64,000 nt of DNA, from positions 682,001-746,000 of the forward strand of contig NZ_CP096980.1 in assembly GCF_002006355.2 (NCBI RefSeq), written 5' to 3'. Of the stretch, positions 16,382 through 25,419 are shown one piece after another. The stretch comes from Clostridium felsineum DSM 794 (GTDB taxonomy: Bacteria > Bacillota > Clostridia > Clostridiales > Clostridiaceae). Under the pieces are notes generated by a model. The model did not search any database. It worked only from the letters and a program-made list of their open reading frames with translations, and had not been told where the DNA came from. Numbering within the stretch: the first letter of the stretch is position 1; every line of letters begins with the position of its first letter. Both the position numbers and the translations under genes were made by a program.

Positions 16382-18181
16382 ATGAAGGGAACTGTGGTAG
16401 GAACATGGGTAAATACCTGTAAGGGGTTGTATGGTGAAGAAGTAGTAGGAAATGCATTAGAAGAGGTTGGATTTAAGAGAAAAAAAATATTTTCTCCCCT
16501 TGAAGATGTAGATGATGATAAGGTTAATAGATTTATTGAGTATATATCAGATAATGTAAAAGAGGAGAAAAATTCAATATGGGAAAAGATAGGTGAAGAC
16601 AACGTAAAGGCATTCCACAAAGCTTTTCCAGCTTTTTTTGAGCATGAAAATTTGTATTCCTTTTTTAAATCTATGTTTGATGTTCATGTGGTTATGACTA
16701 AGAAATTTCCAGGAGCAAAACCACCGCTTGTATTAATAAAACCAATATCTAAAAGAGAAGCAATCTTCACATATAGATCTAAAAGAGGAATGTTTGGATA
16801 TTTAAAAGGACTTATAAAGGGAAGCGCAGATCATTTTAATGAAAAACTCAAGATTGAAGAATTAGAAAAAACAGCTGAGAGTGTATCTTTTAAGTTTACT
16901 TTTGATAAAGATATATACTATAAGAAAGTTTTCAAAGTAAACAAAATGCTTTCACTTGGATTTATTAAAAGTATTCCAGCCAAAATATCAATAGTTACAT
17001 TACTAATAGGAATAATAGTCTTTATACCTGTTTTAGGTGTTAATAATATAGTTAAAGCACTTATATGTGCAGCAGTAGAGGCTTTAGTAGCATTTATAGC
17101 TTCAACTTTTTTAATGGGGCCTCTAGGTATTATAAAAGAAGAAATTGGAAGGCTAAAGAGACATGAATTTTCAGTGGATGGTGATATTGAAACCTCTGAT
17201 TTTTGGGAAGATATATATGAAGAGCTCAAGGATTATAGCAAAGAGATAACTAAGGATTTTGTTGGATTTAAAGGACTTACAGACGAGATGAATACCTTTG
17301 TTGAGAATATAAACGCTATAACTAAAACTATGGATGAGACTTCAAAGGATATATCAGATGTGGTAGAGCAGGTTGCTGCTGGTGCTGTAAGCCAAGCTGA
17401 TAATACCCAAGGTAGTGTTACTGTACTTAATGACAATATAAATGGTCTTAAAAGAGTTGTAGATGTTGAAAATCAAAATAAAATTCAACTTGAAAAGACT
17501 ATAGAAAAAATAGATAACAGCTATAAAAATGTTAATACTACAAGTGAAAACATAACAAATAGTATTAATGAGTTTAAGATAGTAAAGGACAAGGGACGTG
17601 AGCTTTCTAATAAGGCTAGCGATATAACTAATATAGTTTCAATAGTTTCAGAAATATCAGACCAAACTAACCTACTTGCATTAAACGCTTCAATAGAGGC
17701 AGCACGTGCGGGAGAAGCAGGACGTGGATTTTCTGTGGTAGCAGAAGAAGTAAAGAAATTAGCGGAGCAAACTAAAGAGGCTGTAGAAAATATAAATACA
17801 AATCTTGAACAGTTTGTAGTAAATATTAATGAATTAGTTGATAGGATTGAAGCACAATATGGAGTTTTAGAAGGAGAAATATCGAACCTCACAAATGTAA
17901 GAAGTTTAAGTAACGATGCTAATGTATCTGCTAAGAAAGTATCTGATGCAATGATAAAAACTGTTGAAGAGCTTAATCGTGAAGCAAAATCCATATCTGA
18001 AATATATAACAAAATGGAGACACTTGCAGCTATAGCAGAGGAAAACTCAGCTTCATCACAGGAAGTAAGTGCAAGCGTAACAAGCTATACAGAAGAGATA
18101 GTCAAGCTTACGGATAAAATAGGACAATTTAAGGGTATTGCCGAGAATTTTAGAAATGATTTGAAGAGGTATAAAATTTAG
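16382..18181 (+). CDS. Methyl-accepting chemotaxis protein with N-terminal H-NOX heme sensor
   Basis: 599 residues. Residues 1-180 are an H-NOX (HNOB) domain starting MKGTVVGTWVNTCKGLYG. The proximal heme ligand H102 (DVHVVMTK) and the heme-propionate motif Y131-x-S133-x-R135 (YRSKR) are in place, numbered exactly as in the studied Thermoanaerobacter protein. Y140, the distal tyrosine of O2-binding members, is also present (MFGYLKGLI). Two membrane segments follow (about 199-217 and 222-244) with almost no outside loop, then the cytoplasmic signalling rod with the conserved hairpin tip DQTNLLALNASIEAARAG (about 426-445). Being sensor-in-cytoplasm, it would report NO or O2 to CheA and steer swimming. 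No chemotaxis genes are nearby. Confidence 0.92.
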   Translation: MKGTVVGTWVNTCKGLYGEEVVGNALEEVGFKRKKIFSPLEDVDDDKVNRFIEYISDNVKEEKNSIWEKIGEDNVKAFHKAFPAFFEHENLYSFFKSMFDVHVVMTKKFPGAKPPLVLIKPISKREAIFTYRSKRGMFGYLKGLIKGSADHFNEKLKIEELEKTAESVSFKFTFDKDIYYKKVFKVNKMLSLGFIKSIPAKISIVTLLIGIIVFIPVLGVNNIVKALICAAVEALVAFIASTFLMGPLGIIKEEIGRLKRHEFSVDGDIETSDFWEDIYEELKDYSKEITKDFVGFKGLTDEMNTFVENINAITKTMDETSKDISDVVEQVAAGAVSQADNTQGSVTVLNDNINGLKRVVDVENQNKIQLEKTIEKIDNSYKNVNTTSENITNSINEFKIVKDKGRELSNKASDITNIVSIVSEISDQTNLLALNASIEAARAGEAGRGFSVVAEEVKKLAEQTKEAVENINTNLEQFVVNINELVDRIEAQYGVLEGEISNLTNVRSLSNDANVSAKKVSDAMIKTVEELNREAKSISEIYNKMETLAAIAEENSASSQEVSASVTSYTEEIVKLTDKIGQFKGIAENFRNDLKRYKI

Positions 18182-18193
18182 GTGTGTTATTTG

Positions 18194-18237
18194 AACTTAG
18201 GGTGCTTATTTGCGATAAATAAGCACCCTAAGTTTAT
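18194..18237. terminator. Bidirectional terminator between the chemoreceptor and ABC transporter genes
   Basis: An 18-base-pair perfect stem (AACTTAGGGTGCTTATTT and its complement) with a short loop lies between convergent genes. Confidence 0.9.
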
Positions 18238-18276
18238 ATTAATTAAATTTTCTATGAATAAACTACCATATTTGAA

Positions 18277-19062
18277 TTATTTTCCATTAATTTCATAACG
18301 TTTGCTATCTGTAAGCTTTGCAACTATAAAGCCACCTATTATTGCCACACAAATATTTGCTATAACATTGTTCCAATATATTGTTGTAGCAATATCAGGT
18401 ATAGTTCTATTATCTGCCCCAACAAGCAAAGAAACAATCCCAGCATATTCTTTAAATGATGTTTGTAAATTAGTTCCAATAGAGAAATATATATTATTTG
18501 CTGGCATTAAATTTAATTTCATTATTTGATATAATCCAAAAGTAATTAAGAATAGGGTTAAAAAAATAATTGCTGCACTCACAAATTTATTCTTAAAAAG
18601 TTTTCCTAAAAGTATAGCCAAACCTAATATAATAATTCCACTTATGCAGCTTAAAAATCTAGCTAGTATAAAATATATCACACCCATAGTTGGATTACTG
18701 GATTTTGCTATTCTCATAGCATATATACCGCTTGGACTAATAAATTCAAATATTAAACAAGTTGACCACAAAAGCATGAATGAGATTGAAAAAACAACTA
18801 CCTTAATAAAAAATTTCTTGGAGGTTTTAATGGGAACCATATGAAAAAGCACATCTTTTCCTCTGTAAAAACTATTATATAAATCAATGAAAACATATAT
18901 GGTAATTAATATCCAAGATATTGAGGTTATCTGTAAATATATCCCCGAATATTGGCTGTAATTTGAAAGTACAAGTAAGCTTAATATAAATTGCAATAAT
19001 ATAAAAAAACCAAGTATTAATACGTGTTTTTTTGCCTCTAACTTTAAGAAATAAGGAAGCAT
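18277..19062 (-). CDS. ABC transporter permease (YtrB-type partner)
   Basis: 261-residue membrane protein with about six hydrophobic segments and no recognisable binding motif, encoded immediately after its ATPase. ATG 19062 follows AAGGAGGT by 9 bases and lies 1 base from the ATPase stop; the longer frame from 19092 overlaps the ATPase gene and was not chosen. The N-terminus MLPYFLKLEAKK and the segment YNSFYRGKDVLFHMVPIKTSKKFF are typical of exporter permeases in YtrB/BcrA-type systems. The substrate is unknown. There is no GntR (YtrA) regulator beside it, unlike the Bacillus ytr operon. Confidence 0.75.
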   Translation of the reverse strand: MLPYFLKLEAKKHVLILGFFILLQFILSLLVLSNYSQYSGIYLQITSISWILITIYVFIDLYNSFYRGKDVLFHMVPIKTSKKFFIKVVVFSISFMLLWSTCLIFEFISPSGIYAMRIAKSSNPTMGVIYFILARFLSCISGIIILGLAILLGKLFKNKFVSAAIIFLTLFLITFGLYQIMKLNLMPANNIYFSIGTNLQTSFKEYAGIVSLLVGADNRTIPDIATTIYWNNVIANICVAIIGGFIVAKLTDSKRYEINGK

Positions 19063-19063
19063 A

Positions 19064-19756
19064 TCAAATAACCTCCTTAAATAAATCCTCAATAGATTTA
19101 TTGTGTTGTTTTTTTAATTTTTCAACATTGTCATGAAGTAGTGCTCTTCCATCATTTACAAATATTACTTCATCAAATAATTTTTCAACATCATTTATTA
19201 GATGTGTGCTTATTAAAATAGAACTTTCTTTATCAAAATTATCTAAGATTATATTTATTATCTTTTCTCTTGTAGATGGATCTACTGCTGCAAGAGGTTC
19301 ATCTAATACGAATAGCTTAGCCTTTCTTGCAAAAGTTAAAGCTATAGTTAATCTTTCTTGCATTCCTTTTGAAAGAGAACTAATTTTATCACCTATATTC
19401 AAATTCATAGATTTTATAATTTCATAGGCTTTATCTACTCGAAAATCATCGAAAGATTTATGAAAAAAGTTTACTGTTTCTTTTATTTTCATGTTTTCAT
19501 ATAAAAACTCTTTATCTGGAAGATATGCGACTATTTTTTTTGTAGCTACGCTTGGAGATTTTCCATCAATTTTAATTTCTCCAGAATCATAACTAAGTAA
19601 TGATTCTATTATTTTTATTAAAGTGCTTTTTCCTGCACCATTTGGCCCTAAAAGTCCAACTATCTTTCCTTTTGGTATGTTGATATTTAATTTATTTAGT
19701 GCAATTTTTTTCCCATAATGTTTAGTAAGATCTTTACATTGTAGTATATATTCCAT
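19064..19756 (-). CDS. ABC transporter ATP-binding protein (YtrB/BcrA type)
   Basis: 230 residues. Walker A GPNGAGKST (37-45), signature LSKGMQERLTIA, Walker B LFVLDEP and an H-loop (STHLI) are complete, so it should hydrolyse ATP. The sequence class is that of small exporters with one ATPase and one permease gene. ATG 19756 was taken as start because GGGAGGGA lies 6 bases upstream; the longer frame to 19780 lacks a Shine-Dalgarno. It is the first gene of a two-gene minus-strand operon with the permease. The substrate cannot be told from sequence. Confidence 0.85.
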   Translation of the reverse strand: MEYILQCKDLTKHYGKKIALNKLNINIPKGKIVGLLGPNGAGKSTLIKIIESLLSYDSGEIKIDGKSPSVATKKIVAYLPDKEFLYENMKIKETVNFFHKSFDDFRVDKAYEIIKSMNLNIGDKISSLSKGMQERLTIALTFARKAKLFVLDEPLAAVDPSTREKIINIILDNFDKESSILISTHLINDVEKLFDEVIFVNDGRALLHDNVEKLKKQHNKSIEDLFKEVI

Positions 19757-19978
19757 ATACAATCCCTCCCATATATTCAAAATAAAGATTTAACATATAA
19801 AATATAACCCTATATCATTAAATTATCAAGGTCAATTATTTTATCATATTGATATAGAAATGTGGGAATATGTTGATTTTATCCTCAGCAGGATTACTTT
19901 TGATTTGGCGTATTGTGGAGTTGATATAGGAAACATATAAGAAATAAAAAGAAAAAAACTAGACTAGTATATTTAAAA

Positions 19979-19997
19979 TAGGGGCAATAGAGCCCCC
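19979..19997 (-). terminator. Terminator after the radical-SAM gene
   Basis: On the minus strand GGGGGCTCTATTGCCCC forms a GGGGC/GCCCC stem followed by TATTTTA. Confidence 0.65.
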
Positions 19998-19998
19998 A

Positions 19999-20895
19999 TT
20001 AGCAATTCCTTAAATCGAATTCAGGAATAAAGCTTTTAGAATTTGTTCCTGCATCTTGGATAAATCCGTTCTCAATACCAATAGATAAACTGTAATCAAT
20101 AAGAGCATCATAGTGCTTTGGATTTAAAGGTTTATTTATTTCTGGATATATTTCAGCATTAAAAGTAGGTGTATATTGGTTCATAATACTTACATAAACT
20201 GAATTATGGAAGGTATTATATATGTAATCCATTATCTTTTTTGAATCAAACAGTAATCCTGGGAGCATAAGATGTCTTATAATAACACCTTTAGTAATAA
20301 GCCCGTCTTCATTAAAAACAGGTTTTCCTACCTGACTAAACATCGTGCCTATTGCATTTGTAGCAACCTTAAAGTAATTTGGTGCCTTTGAATATTTTAC
20401 TGCATACTTATCATCAAAGTACTTTAAATCAGGCAGATATACATCTATATAACCGTCCAATAACTTAATAGTTTCTAAGCTTACATATCCATTTGAGTTA
20501 TATAAAATAGGAAGAGTAAGACCATTTTTCTTGGCTAGCTTTATTGCTTCAATTATCTGGGGTACATAGTGTGTTGGAGTAACAAGATTTATATTGTTTG
20601 CACCTCTGGCTTGCTGCTCTAGAAATATTTCACTTAACCGTTCTATTGAAACCTCTTTTCCTACACCTTCAGAGCTAATCTTATGATTTTGACAAAATAC
20701 GCATCTTAAAGTACAGTTTGAAAAAAATATAGTTCCAGAGCCCTTGGTGCCAGATATGCAAGGTTCCTCCCAAGCATGAAGAGAAACTCTTGCAATTTTT
20801 ACTTTATCACTAGATAAGCAAAAGCCTTTTTTGCCCTCTAATCTATTTATACCACATTCTCGTGGGCATAGTTTACAATTCTTTAGTGAATCCAT
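19999..20895 (-). CDS. Radical-SAM protein related to pyruvate-formate-lyase activating enzyme (PflX/COG1313 type)
   Basis: 298 residues. The radical-SAM cluster motif is CTLRCVFCQN, giving three cysteines that hold a [4Fe-4S] cluster used to cleave S-adenosylmethionine. The N-terminal cysteines (CKLCPRECG, then GFCLSS) are typical of the PflX-like group. No pyruvate formate-lyase or other glycyl-radical enzyme is nearby, so the substrate is open. ATG 20895 has AGGGAAG upstream at a longish distance. It lies 19 bases downstream of a YkvI-type membrane protein gene on the same strand and is probably co-transcribed with it. Confidence 0.8.
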   Translation of the reverse strand: MDSLKNCKLCPRECGINRLEGKKGFCLSSDKVKIARVSLHAWEEPCISGTKGSGTIFFSNCTLRCVFCQNHKISSEGVGKEVSIERLSEIFLEQQARGANNINLVTPTHYVPQIIEAIKLAKKNGLTLPILYNSNGYVSLETIKLLDGYIDVYLPDLKYFDDKYAVKYSKAPNYFKVATNAIGTMFSQVGKPVFNEDGLITKGVIIRHLMLPGLLFDSKKIMDYIYNTFHNSVYVSIMNQYTPTFNAEIYPEINKPLNPKHYDALIDYSLSIGIENGFIQDAGTNSKSFIPEFDLRNC

Positions 20896-20914
20896 TTATA
20901 AAAAACACTTCCCT

Positions 20915-21949
20915 TTAATGTTTTAGATAGAAATAAGTACATTGTATCATAAATATTATACCTATACATCCAAAAGCAGGGTAGAGGTAGGTTATTAAAT
21001 TTTTAAAACCTACTTGAGAAACAGGCAAAACAATTATTAGTATTATAATTAGGGATTTAAAGTAAGAAAACTTAAATAAACTTTCTAAGCTTTTAGCTAT
21101 GCTGTAAATATCAGAGACAGCAGTGGACAGCATTTCACACCATATAATTAAGAGTAAGGCAATTTGAATAACCTTACTAAAACCACTTGCTACATAAAGA
21201 AGAGGTATTTCATACTTAAATATATATGGAATGTTTGAAATAAGTAAAAAATTTATCATACCAGAAATTATAGTAAGGATAATAGAACCAAGGCATACTC
21301 CTAAAAATAGGTTTCTAAGGCTAAAATCACGTTCAGAACTAAGAGGAACAAGTACACCAGAGCAGCATAATATGTTAAAGCCTCCATATAATAAACTTGA
21401 TAGAAGCCAGGAACCTTTTTTTAGAGGAAGAGGGTTGTACAAAAATGTTTTGTAAGAAAAAAGATAAAGCGAAAAAATAGTAACTATTACTACAATAAGT
21501 AAGGGCACTATAAGGGAATTAACCTTAATCAGACCCTCTGTATTTTTTAAAGTTATTATTATTGATATAACTATCATAAGCAGAATTCCAATCCACTTTG
21601 GGAGATTGAAGTATTGGTTAAGAAGAGAGCCACTACCAGCAAGTATTATAGAACAACTCATAACCATAAAAAAACTTGTAAGGAGATTTATTACCTTTCC
21701 AAGTATACCAGGGCTTACAATTGAAATTATATCATTATAAGAATGCAGCTTGAATTTCTTTCCTAAAGTTAGTATTACAAACCCAATCATTATGTATATA
21801 ATAGTACATAAGGCTAAGCCAAAGAAGCTATTGTATCCATATGAGGAGAAAAACTGAAATATTTCTTGACCTGAGGCTAGTCCAGCACCTACGATGGTAC
21901 CTATAAAGACATTTGCAATAAGCAATATTATTTTTAAATTTTTTATCAT
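20915..21949 (-). CDS. YkvI-family membrane protein (COG3949)
   Basis: 344 residues with about ten membrane segments. The opening motif GTIVGAGLASGQEIFQFF near residues 17-34 matches YkvI-type proteins, distant relatives of APC-type transporters. The function of the family is not established. ATG 21949 has GGAGG 7 bases upstream. It is the first gene of a likely two-gene unit with the radical-SAM gene. The region upstream is shared with a divergent lipoprotein gene. Confidence 0.7.
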   Translation of the reverse strand: MIKNLKIILLIANVFIGTIVGAGLASGQEIFQFFSSYGYNSFFGLALCTIIYIMIGFVILTLGKKFKLHSYNDIISIVSPGILGKVINLLTSFFMVMSCSIILAGSGSLLNQYFNLPKWIGILLMIVISIIITLKNTEGLIKVNSLIVPLLIVVIVTIFSLYLFSYKTFLYNPLPLKKGSWLLSSLLYGGFNILCCSGVLVPLSSERDFSLRNLFLGVCLGSIILTIISGMINFLLISNIPYIFKYEIPLLYVASGFSKVIQIALLLIIWCEMLSTAVSDIYSIAKSLESLFKFSYFKSLIIILIIVLPVSQVGFKNLITYLYPAFGCIGIIFMIQCTYFYLKH

Positions 21950-22092
21950 AAAAATCCTCCATATTATTTTTAGGTATATATAAATATATAATTCGAAATA
22001 ATTTATTTATTACTTTTTTAAAAAAATAATGACTATGTTTATGAAAATTGAGCAAACTATAATGAGCAAATGATATATTGGGGGAATTATTT

Positions 22093-23166
22093 ATGAAAAG
22101 ATTCTTCAGCTATATTTGTATTTTGTTAATTACATTTAGTATGATAGGATGCAGTAAAAATGAGAAATTAACCAATATAAATGAATTTCAAATTAATAAG
22201 GCGGTAAAAACAATTAATGGGTACATGGCAGCCTATATGAAAAATGACTTTCAAGGTATGCAAAAGTTTTATACCGAAGAGCTTAAAAAGAAAGGTACAG
22301 GTCAGATGCAACCATCTTTTAAGATATCATCTTATAAAATTTTAGATACTACTGAAATGGGCAAAACTGCAAATGTGAGATTAAATATAATAAGCTCAGA
22401 CAAAAGTTCGCCTTATGTAGGTGTAGATACAACTATTTTTAAAATAAAAAAGGTTAAGGGTAAATACCTAATAGATAAAATATCTGCTACCGCAGGAAAA
22501 GAAGTATTTCAGTATAGGAATAACTTAATGGTTAAAATCAAGGATGAAGCGAAAAGTAATATATTGATAAATCTAGTAGGAGTTCCTGAATATTGTTTTT
22601 CTAAGAGCGATGAGTTAGAGCTTGATAAAATTAAGGTATCAAAGGATGGTTTTAGTTTTTTAAGTGCTTATAATGACGGTAATACAGCTATTATATCTAC
22701 CTCAGGAGCTAATCCACTTATTGGATCTTGTGAGATACAGGACTTAGAGCAGCTGGAAGGGCAAAATCAATCTCAAAATCAAAGTGACCAAAGTTTAAAT
22801 GATGAAACCCAGCCTTTTAAAGTAGCAGCTAAATCAATTAAAGTTATTGATGCATATAAAAATGCGCAGATAATGGGTCTAATGGCATCTAATGATGATG
22901 AGATTATAGCTGTTCAATATAATACAAACAAAACTATGAGAATAAAAATGTATGAAGCTCAATCAGGAGACCTTGTATCAAAGCAAGTCGATAGCAAGTT
23001 TCCAGATAATAAATTTAATTTGAATCTAATAAGATTTAATGAAAAGTACCTTATTTTTGAAAGTACCCCTAAAAATCCAAAAGATACTACCTCTAAAGAT
23101 AAGTCAGGAAAATGGATTTGGAATTTAAAAAGCCATAAGGTTAGTAAGTATGCAGGAGAAAGTTGA
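22093..23166 (+). CDS. Lipoprotein of unknown function
   Basis: 357 residues. A lipoprotein signal with lipobox MIGC (cysteine 20) directs it to the outside face of the membrane. Residues about 34-130 (INGYMAAYMKNDFQGMQKFY) resemble NTF2-like domains common in Firmicute lipoproteins. The C-terminal half, from about 240 (KVAAKSIKVIDAYKNAQIMG), looks like a beta-rich domain, and a Q/N/S-rich linker lies near 222-238. ATG 22093 has GGGGGAA upstream; a longer frame from 22078 was rejected. The terminator after the gene overlaps the leader of the marR gene. No specific function can be assigned. Confidence 0.7.
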   Translation: MKRFFSYICILLITFSMIGCSKNEKLTNINEFQINKAVKTINGYMAAYMKNDFQGMQKFYTEELKKKGTGQMQPSFKISSYKILDTTEMGKTANVRLNIISSDKSSPYVGVDTTIFKIKKVKGKYLIDKISATAGKEVFQYRNNLMVKIKDEAKSNILINLVGVPEYCFSKSDELELDKIKVSKDGFSFLSAYNDGNTAIISTSGANPLIGSCEIQDLEQLEGQNQSQNQSDQSLNDETQPFKVAAKSIKVIDAYKNAQIMGLMASNDDEIIAVQYNTNKTMRIKMYEAQSGDLVSKQVDSKFPDNKFNLNLIRFNEKYLIFESTPKNPKDTTSKDKSGKWIWNLKSHKVSKYAGES

Positions 23167-23186
23167 CAGCAAATAGGTAGAAGAGT

Positions 23187-23229
23187 AAAATAAATCGTGT
23201 AACGATAATATCGTTACACGATTTATTTT
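23187..23229. terminator. Terminator / perfect dyad between the lipoprotein and marR genes
   Basis: ATAAATCGTGTAACGAT pairs perfectly with ATCGTTACACGATTTAT around AAT, followed by TTTT and directly by the GGAGG of the marR gene. It works on paper as a terminator for the lipoprotein gene. Its position and perfect symmetry also allow it to be the MarR operator. Confidence 0.75.
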
Positions 23230-23240
23230 TGGAGGCAACT

Positions 23241-23699
23241 ATGAATAAACAAGAAAAAGTTGAAAACATAATAAAATATAGAAAAGAAATAAACGTGTTA
23301 ATACATGAAAGATATCACAGTTTATCAAAGAAGTATGGACTTAGTCTTGAACAGTTTCATCTTCTTATAGAATTAGAGGAGCTTATGCTAGAGGTAGAAG
23401 ATAAATTAATAGCACCTACAGTTGGAGATATAGCAAAGAATATAAAAAACTCTCCCAATACAGTTTCTGAAAGGATAACAAGGCTTGAGAATAAAGGACT
23501 TGTAAAAAGAGTAAGGGATGGAAAAGATAAAAGGATAAGTAGAGTATTTCTAACAGATGAAGGTGAAAAACTTATAGAGAAAATGGACAAAGAGGCAAGT
23601 GTAAAGTTTTTATTTGATTCCTTATCTAAAATGGGGGAAGAAGATTTAAATAACTTATTTAAAGGCTTAAGTATATTGATAGATAAAATGAAAGGGTAA
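23241..23699 (+). CDS. MarR-family transcriptional regulator
   Basis: 152 residues. The winged helix-turn-helix is clear: PTVGDIAKNIKNSPNTVSERITRLENKGLVKRV followed by the wing DGKDKRISRVFLTDEG. ATG 23241 is 5 bases from GGAGG; the frame could extend to 23229, but that would put the start inside the hairpin tail. It begins an apparent three-gene unit with a methyltransferase (20-base gap) and a radical-SAM protein (19-base gap). No separate promoter is visible between the hairpin and the gene. The effector is unknown. Confidence 0.85.
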   Translation: MNKQEKVENIIKYRKEINVLIHERYHSLSKKYGLSLEQFHLLIELEELMLEVEDKLIAPTVGDIAKNIKNSPNTVSERITRLENKGLVKRVRDGKDKRISRVFLTDEGEKLIEKMDKEASVKFLFDSLSKMGEEDLNNLFKGLSILIDKMKG

Positions 23700-23719
23700 A
23701 ACTTAAGGGAGGGAAAAGG

Positions 23720-24349
23720 ATGAATTTTTATAAGATAAATTCATATATTGAGGATTTATATAAAGAAAGAGAGACAATAACCAGAAAAGAATTTATAAAT
23801 AATACAAAGTTAAAAGACTTTATTCCTGTAATAGATGATGATTCAGCAAGGTTTTTAAGGGTTATAATTAAAATATTAAAACCTAAAAGAATACTTGAAA
23901 TAGGAACAAGTATAGGATACTCTACTACAGTTATGGCACAAATGGTAAAAGAATATGGTGGAAAAATAGTAACAGTAGAGTATGATGAAAAGGCAGCAAA
24001 GGCTGCAAAGGAAAACTTTATTAAAGCAGGGATAGATGAAAATGTAGAGTTAAAGTTTGGAGACGCTTTAGAAATACTGCCAAGTCTTAATGAAAAATTC
24101 GATTTAGTATTTCAAGATGTAGATAAAAAATTATACCTACTGTTATTAAATGACTGTGTTAGGTTATTAAAAAAGGGGGGAATTTTAATAGCAGACGATA
24201 CATTATTTCCAGTAATAGATTTGGATAAAAAGTGGGAAAATCAAATAAAACCAATAGATGAGTTTAATAAACTTGTTAGTAGTAAAGAAGAACTTGAAAG
24301 TACTCTCTTACCTATAGGAGATGGAATAATGGTAGCAGTAAAAAACTAA
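23720..24349 (+). CDS. SAM-dependent O-methyltransferase (COG4122 type)
   Basis: 209 residues. A Rossmann methyltransferase core with EIGTSIGYSTTVMAQ (motif I, about residues 57-71) and VEYDEKAAKAAKENF (motif II), and QDVDKKLY where the metal-dependent catechol-type enzymes have a D-x-D-K pattern. The family includes caffeoyl-CoA O-methyltransferase-like enzymes, but bacterial substrates vary; in some members the target is a hydroxyuridine in tRNA (TrmR). That role is possible here and not shown. The Shine-Dalgarno AAGGGAGGGAAAAGG precedes ATG 23720. Co-directional with the marR and radical-SAM genes. Confidence 0.8.
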   Translation: MNFYKINSYIEDLYKERETITRKEFINNTKLKDFIPVIDDDSARFLRVIIKILKPKRILEIGTSIGYSTTVMAQMVKEYGGKIVTVEYDEKAAKAAKENFIKAGIDENVELKFGDALEILPSLNEKFDLVFQDVDKKLYLLLLNDCVRLLKKGGILIADDTLFPVIDLDKKWENQIKPIDEFNKLVSSKEELESTLLPIGDGIMVAVKN

Positions 24350-24368
24350 GATAATGAGGTGCATTAGG

Positions 24369-25328
24369 TTGAATTTCAATAAAAACGAAAACATAAAAAA
24401 AGTTTGGGGGGATAAACCCTATTATAGTTTGAATTATTTTTTAAGAGAAAAATTTAATGAGAAGGTATTTAAAATATCACTAGATGCAGGGTTTTCATGT
24501 CCGAATAGAGATGGAACTATAAGTCGTGGTGGCTGCGTGTTTTGTAGTGAAAGAGGTTCTGGAGATTTTGCGGGTAATAGAAAGTTTTCAATATCAGCTC
24601 AATTTGAAGATATAAAGGATATGATGAAGCATAAATGGAAAAATGGTAAGTATATAGCTTATTTTCAAGCATACACAAACACATATGCAGCTATTAATGT
24701 TCTTAGGGAAAAGTATAGTGAAGCTATAAATAGAGAAGGTGTGGTTGGACTTGCTATTGCAACTAGACCGGATTGTTTAAGTGAAGAGGTTTTAGATTTA
24801 ATAGAAGAATTCAGTAAGAAAATTTATGTGTGGGTAGAACTAGGTTTTCAAACCGCTAATGATGAGATAGCAAAGCTTATAAATAGAGGTTATGATAAAA
24901 AAGTTTTCGATGCAGCAGTTAATAAACTTAGAGAAAGAAAAATAGATGTGGTTGTGCATACAATATTTGGATTGCCAAAAGAAAATACTGAAGATATGCT
25001 TACTACTATAGATTATGTAGCACATAAGGATATTCAAGGAATAAAGATACATTTGCTACATTTAATGAAAGGAACACCGCTTGAGAAGTTTTATAATAAT
25101 GGAAAACTGAAATTTATGGATGAAAATGAGTATGTAGAAACAGTGTGCAAAGCTATAACTATGCTGCCAGACAATATTGTAATTCATAGGCTTACAGGAG
25201 ATGCGCCTAGAGATTTGCTTATAGGACCAAAATGGAGTCTTAAGAAGTGGGAAATTTTAAATGCTATTGATAATACTATGAGAAAAAATGGATTGTACCA
25301 AGGTTTGTACTTTTCTACAAATAAATAG
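24369..25328 (+). CDS. Radical-SAM protein, YtqA/TIGR01212 family
   Basis: 319 residues. Starts NKNENIKKVWGDKPYYSLNYFL and has the cluster motif CPNRDGTISRGGCVFC, the long-spaced pattern characteristic of this family (Elp3-like radical-SAM). Members are widespread in Firmicutes and their reaction is not established. TTG 24369 was chosen as start because GAGGTG (24356-24361) lies 7 bases upstream; ATG 24354 has no Shine-Dalgarno and overlaps that site. Third gene of the marR unit. Confidence 0.8.
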   Translation: MNFNKNENIKKVWGDKPYYSLNYFLREKFNEKVFKISLDAGFSCPNRDGTISRGGCVFCSERGSGDFAGNRKFSISAQFEDIKDMMKHKWKNGKYIAYFQAYTNTYAAINVLREKYSEAINREGVVGLAIATRPDCLSEEVLDLIEEFSKKIYVWVELGFQTANDEIAKLINRGYDKKVFDAAVNKLRERKIDVVVHTIFGLPKENTEDMLTTIDYVAHKDIQGIKIHLLHLMKGTPLEKFYNNGKLKFMDENEYVETVCKAITMLPDNIVIHRLTGDAPRDLLIGPKWSLKKWEILNAIDNTMRKNGLYQGLYFSTNK

Positions 25329-25419
25329 CAATAAATTTGTGGAATTAATGTATGGATAAAAGCTTTCCTATAAATTACAATATATCTATAATTAAGATTT
25401 CAATTTAGGGGGAGTTAAA

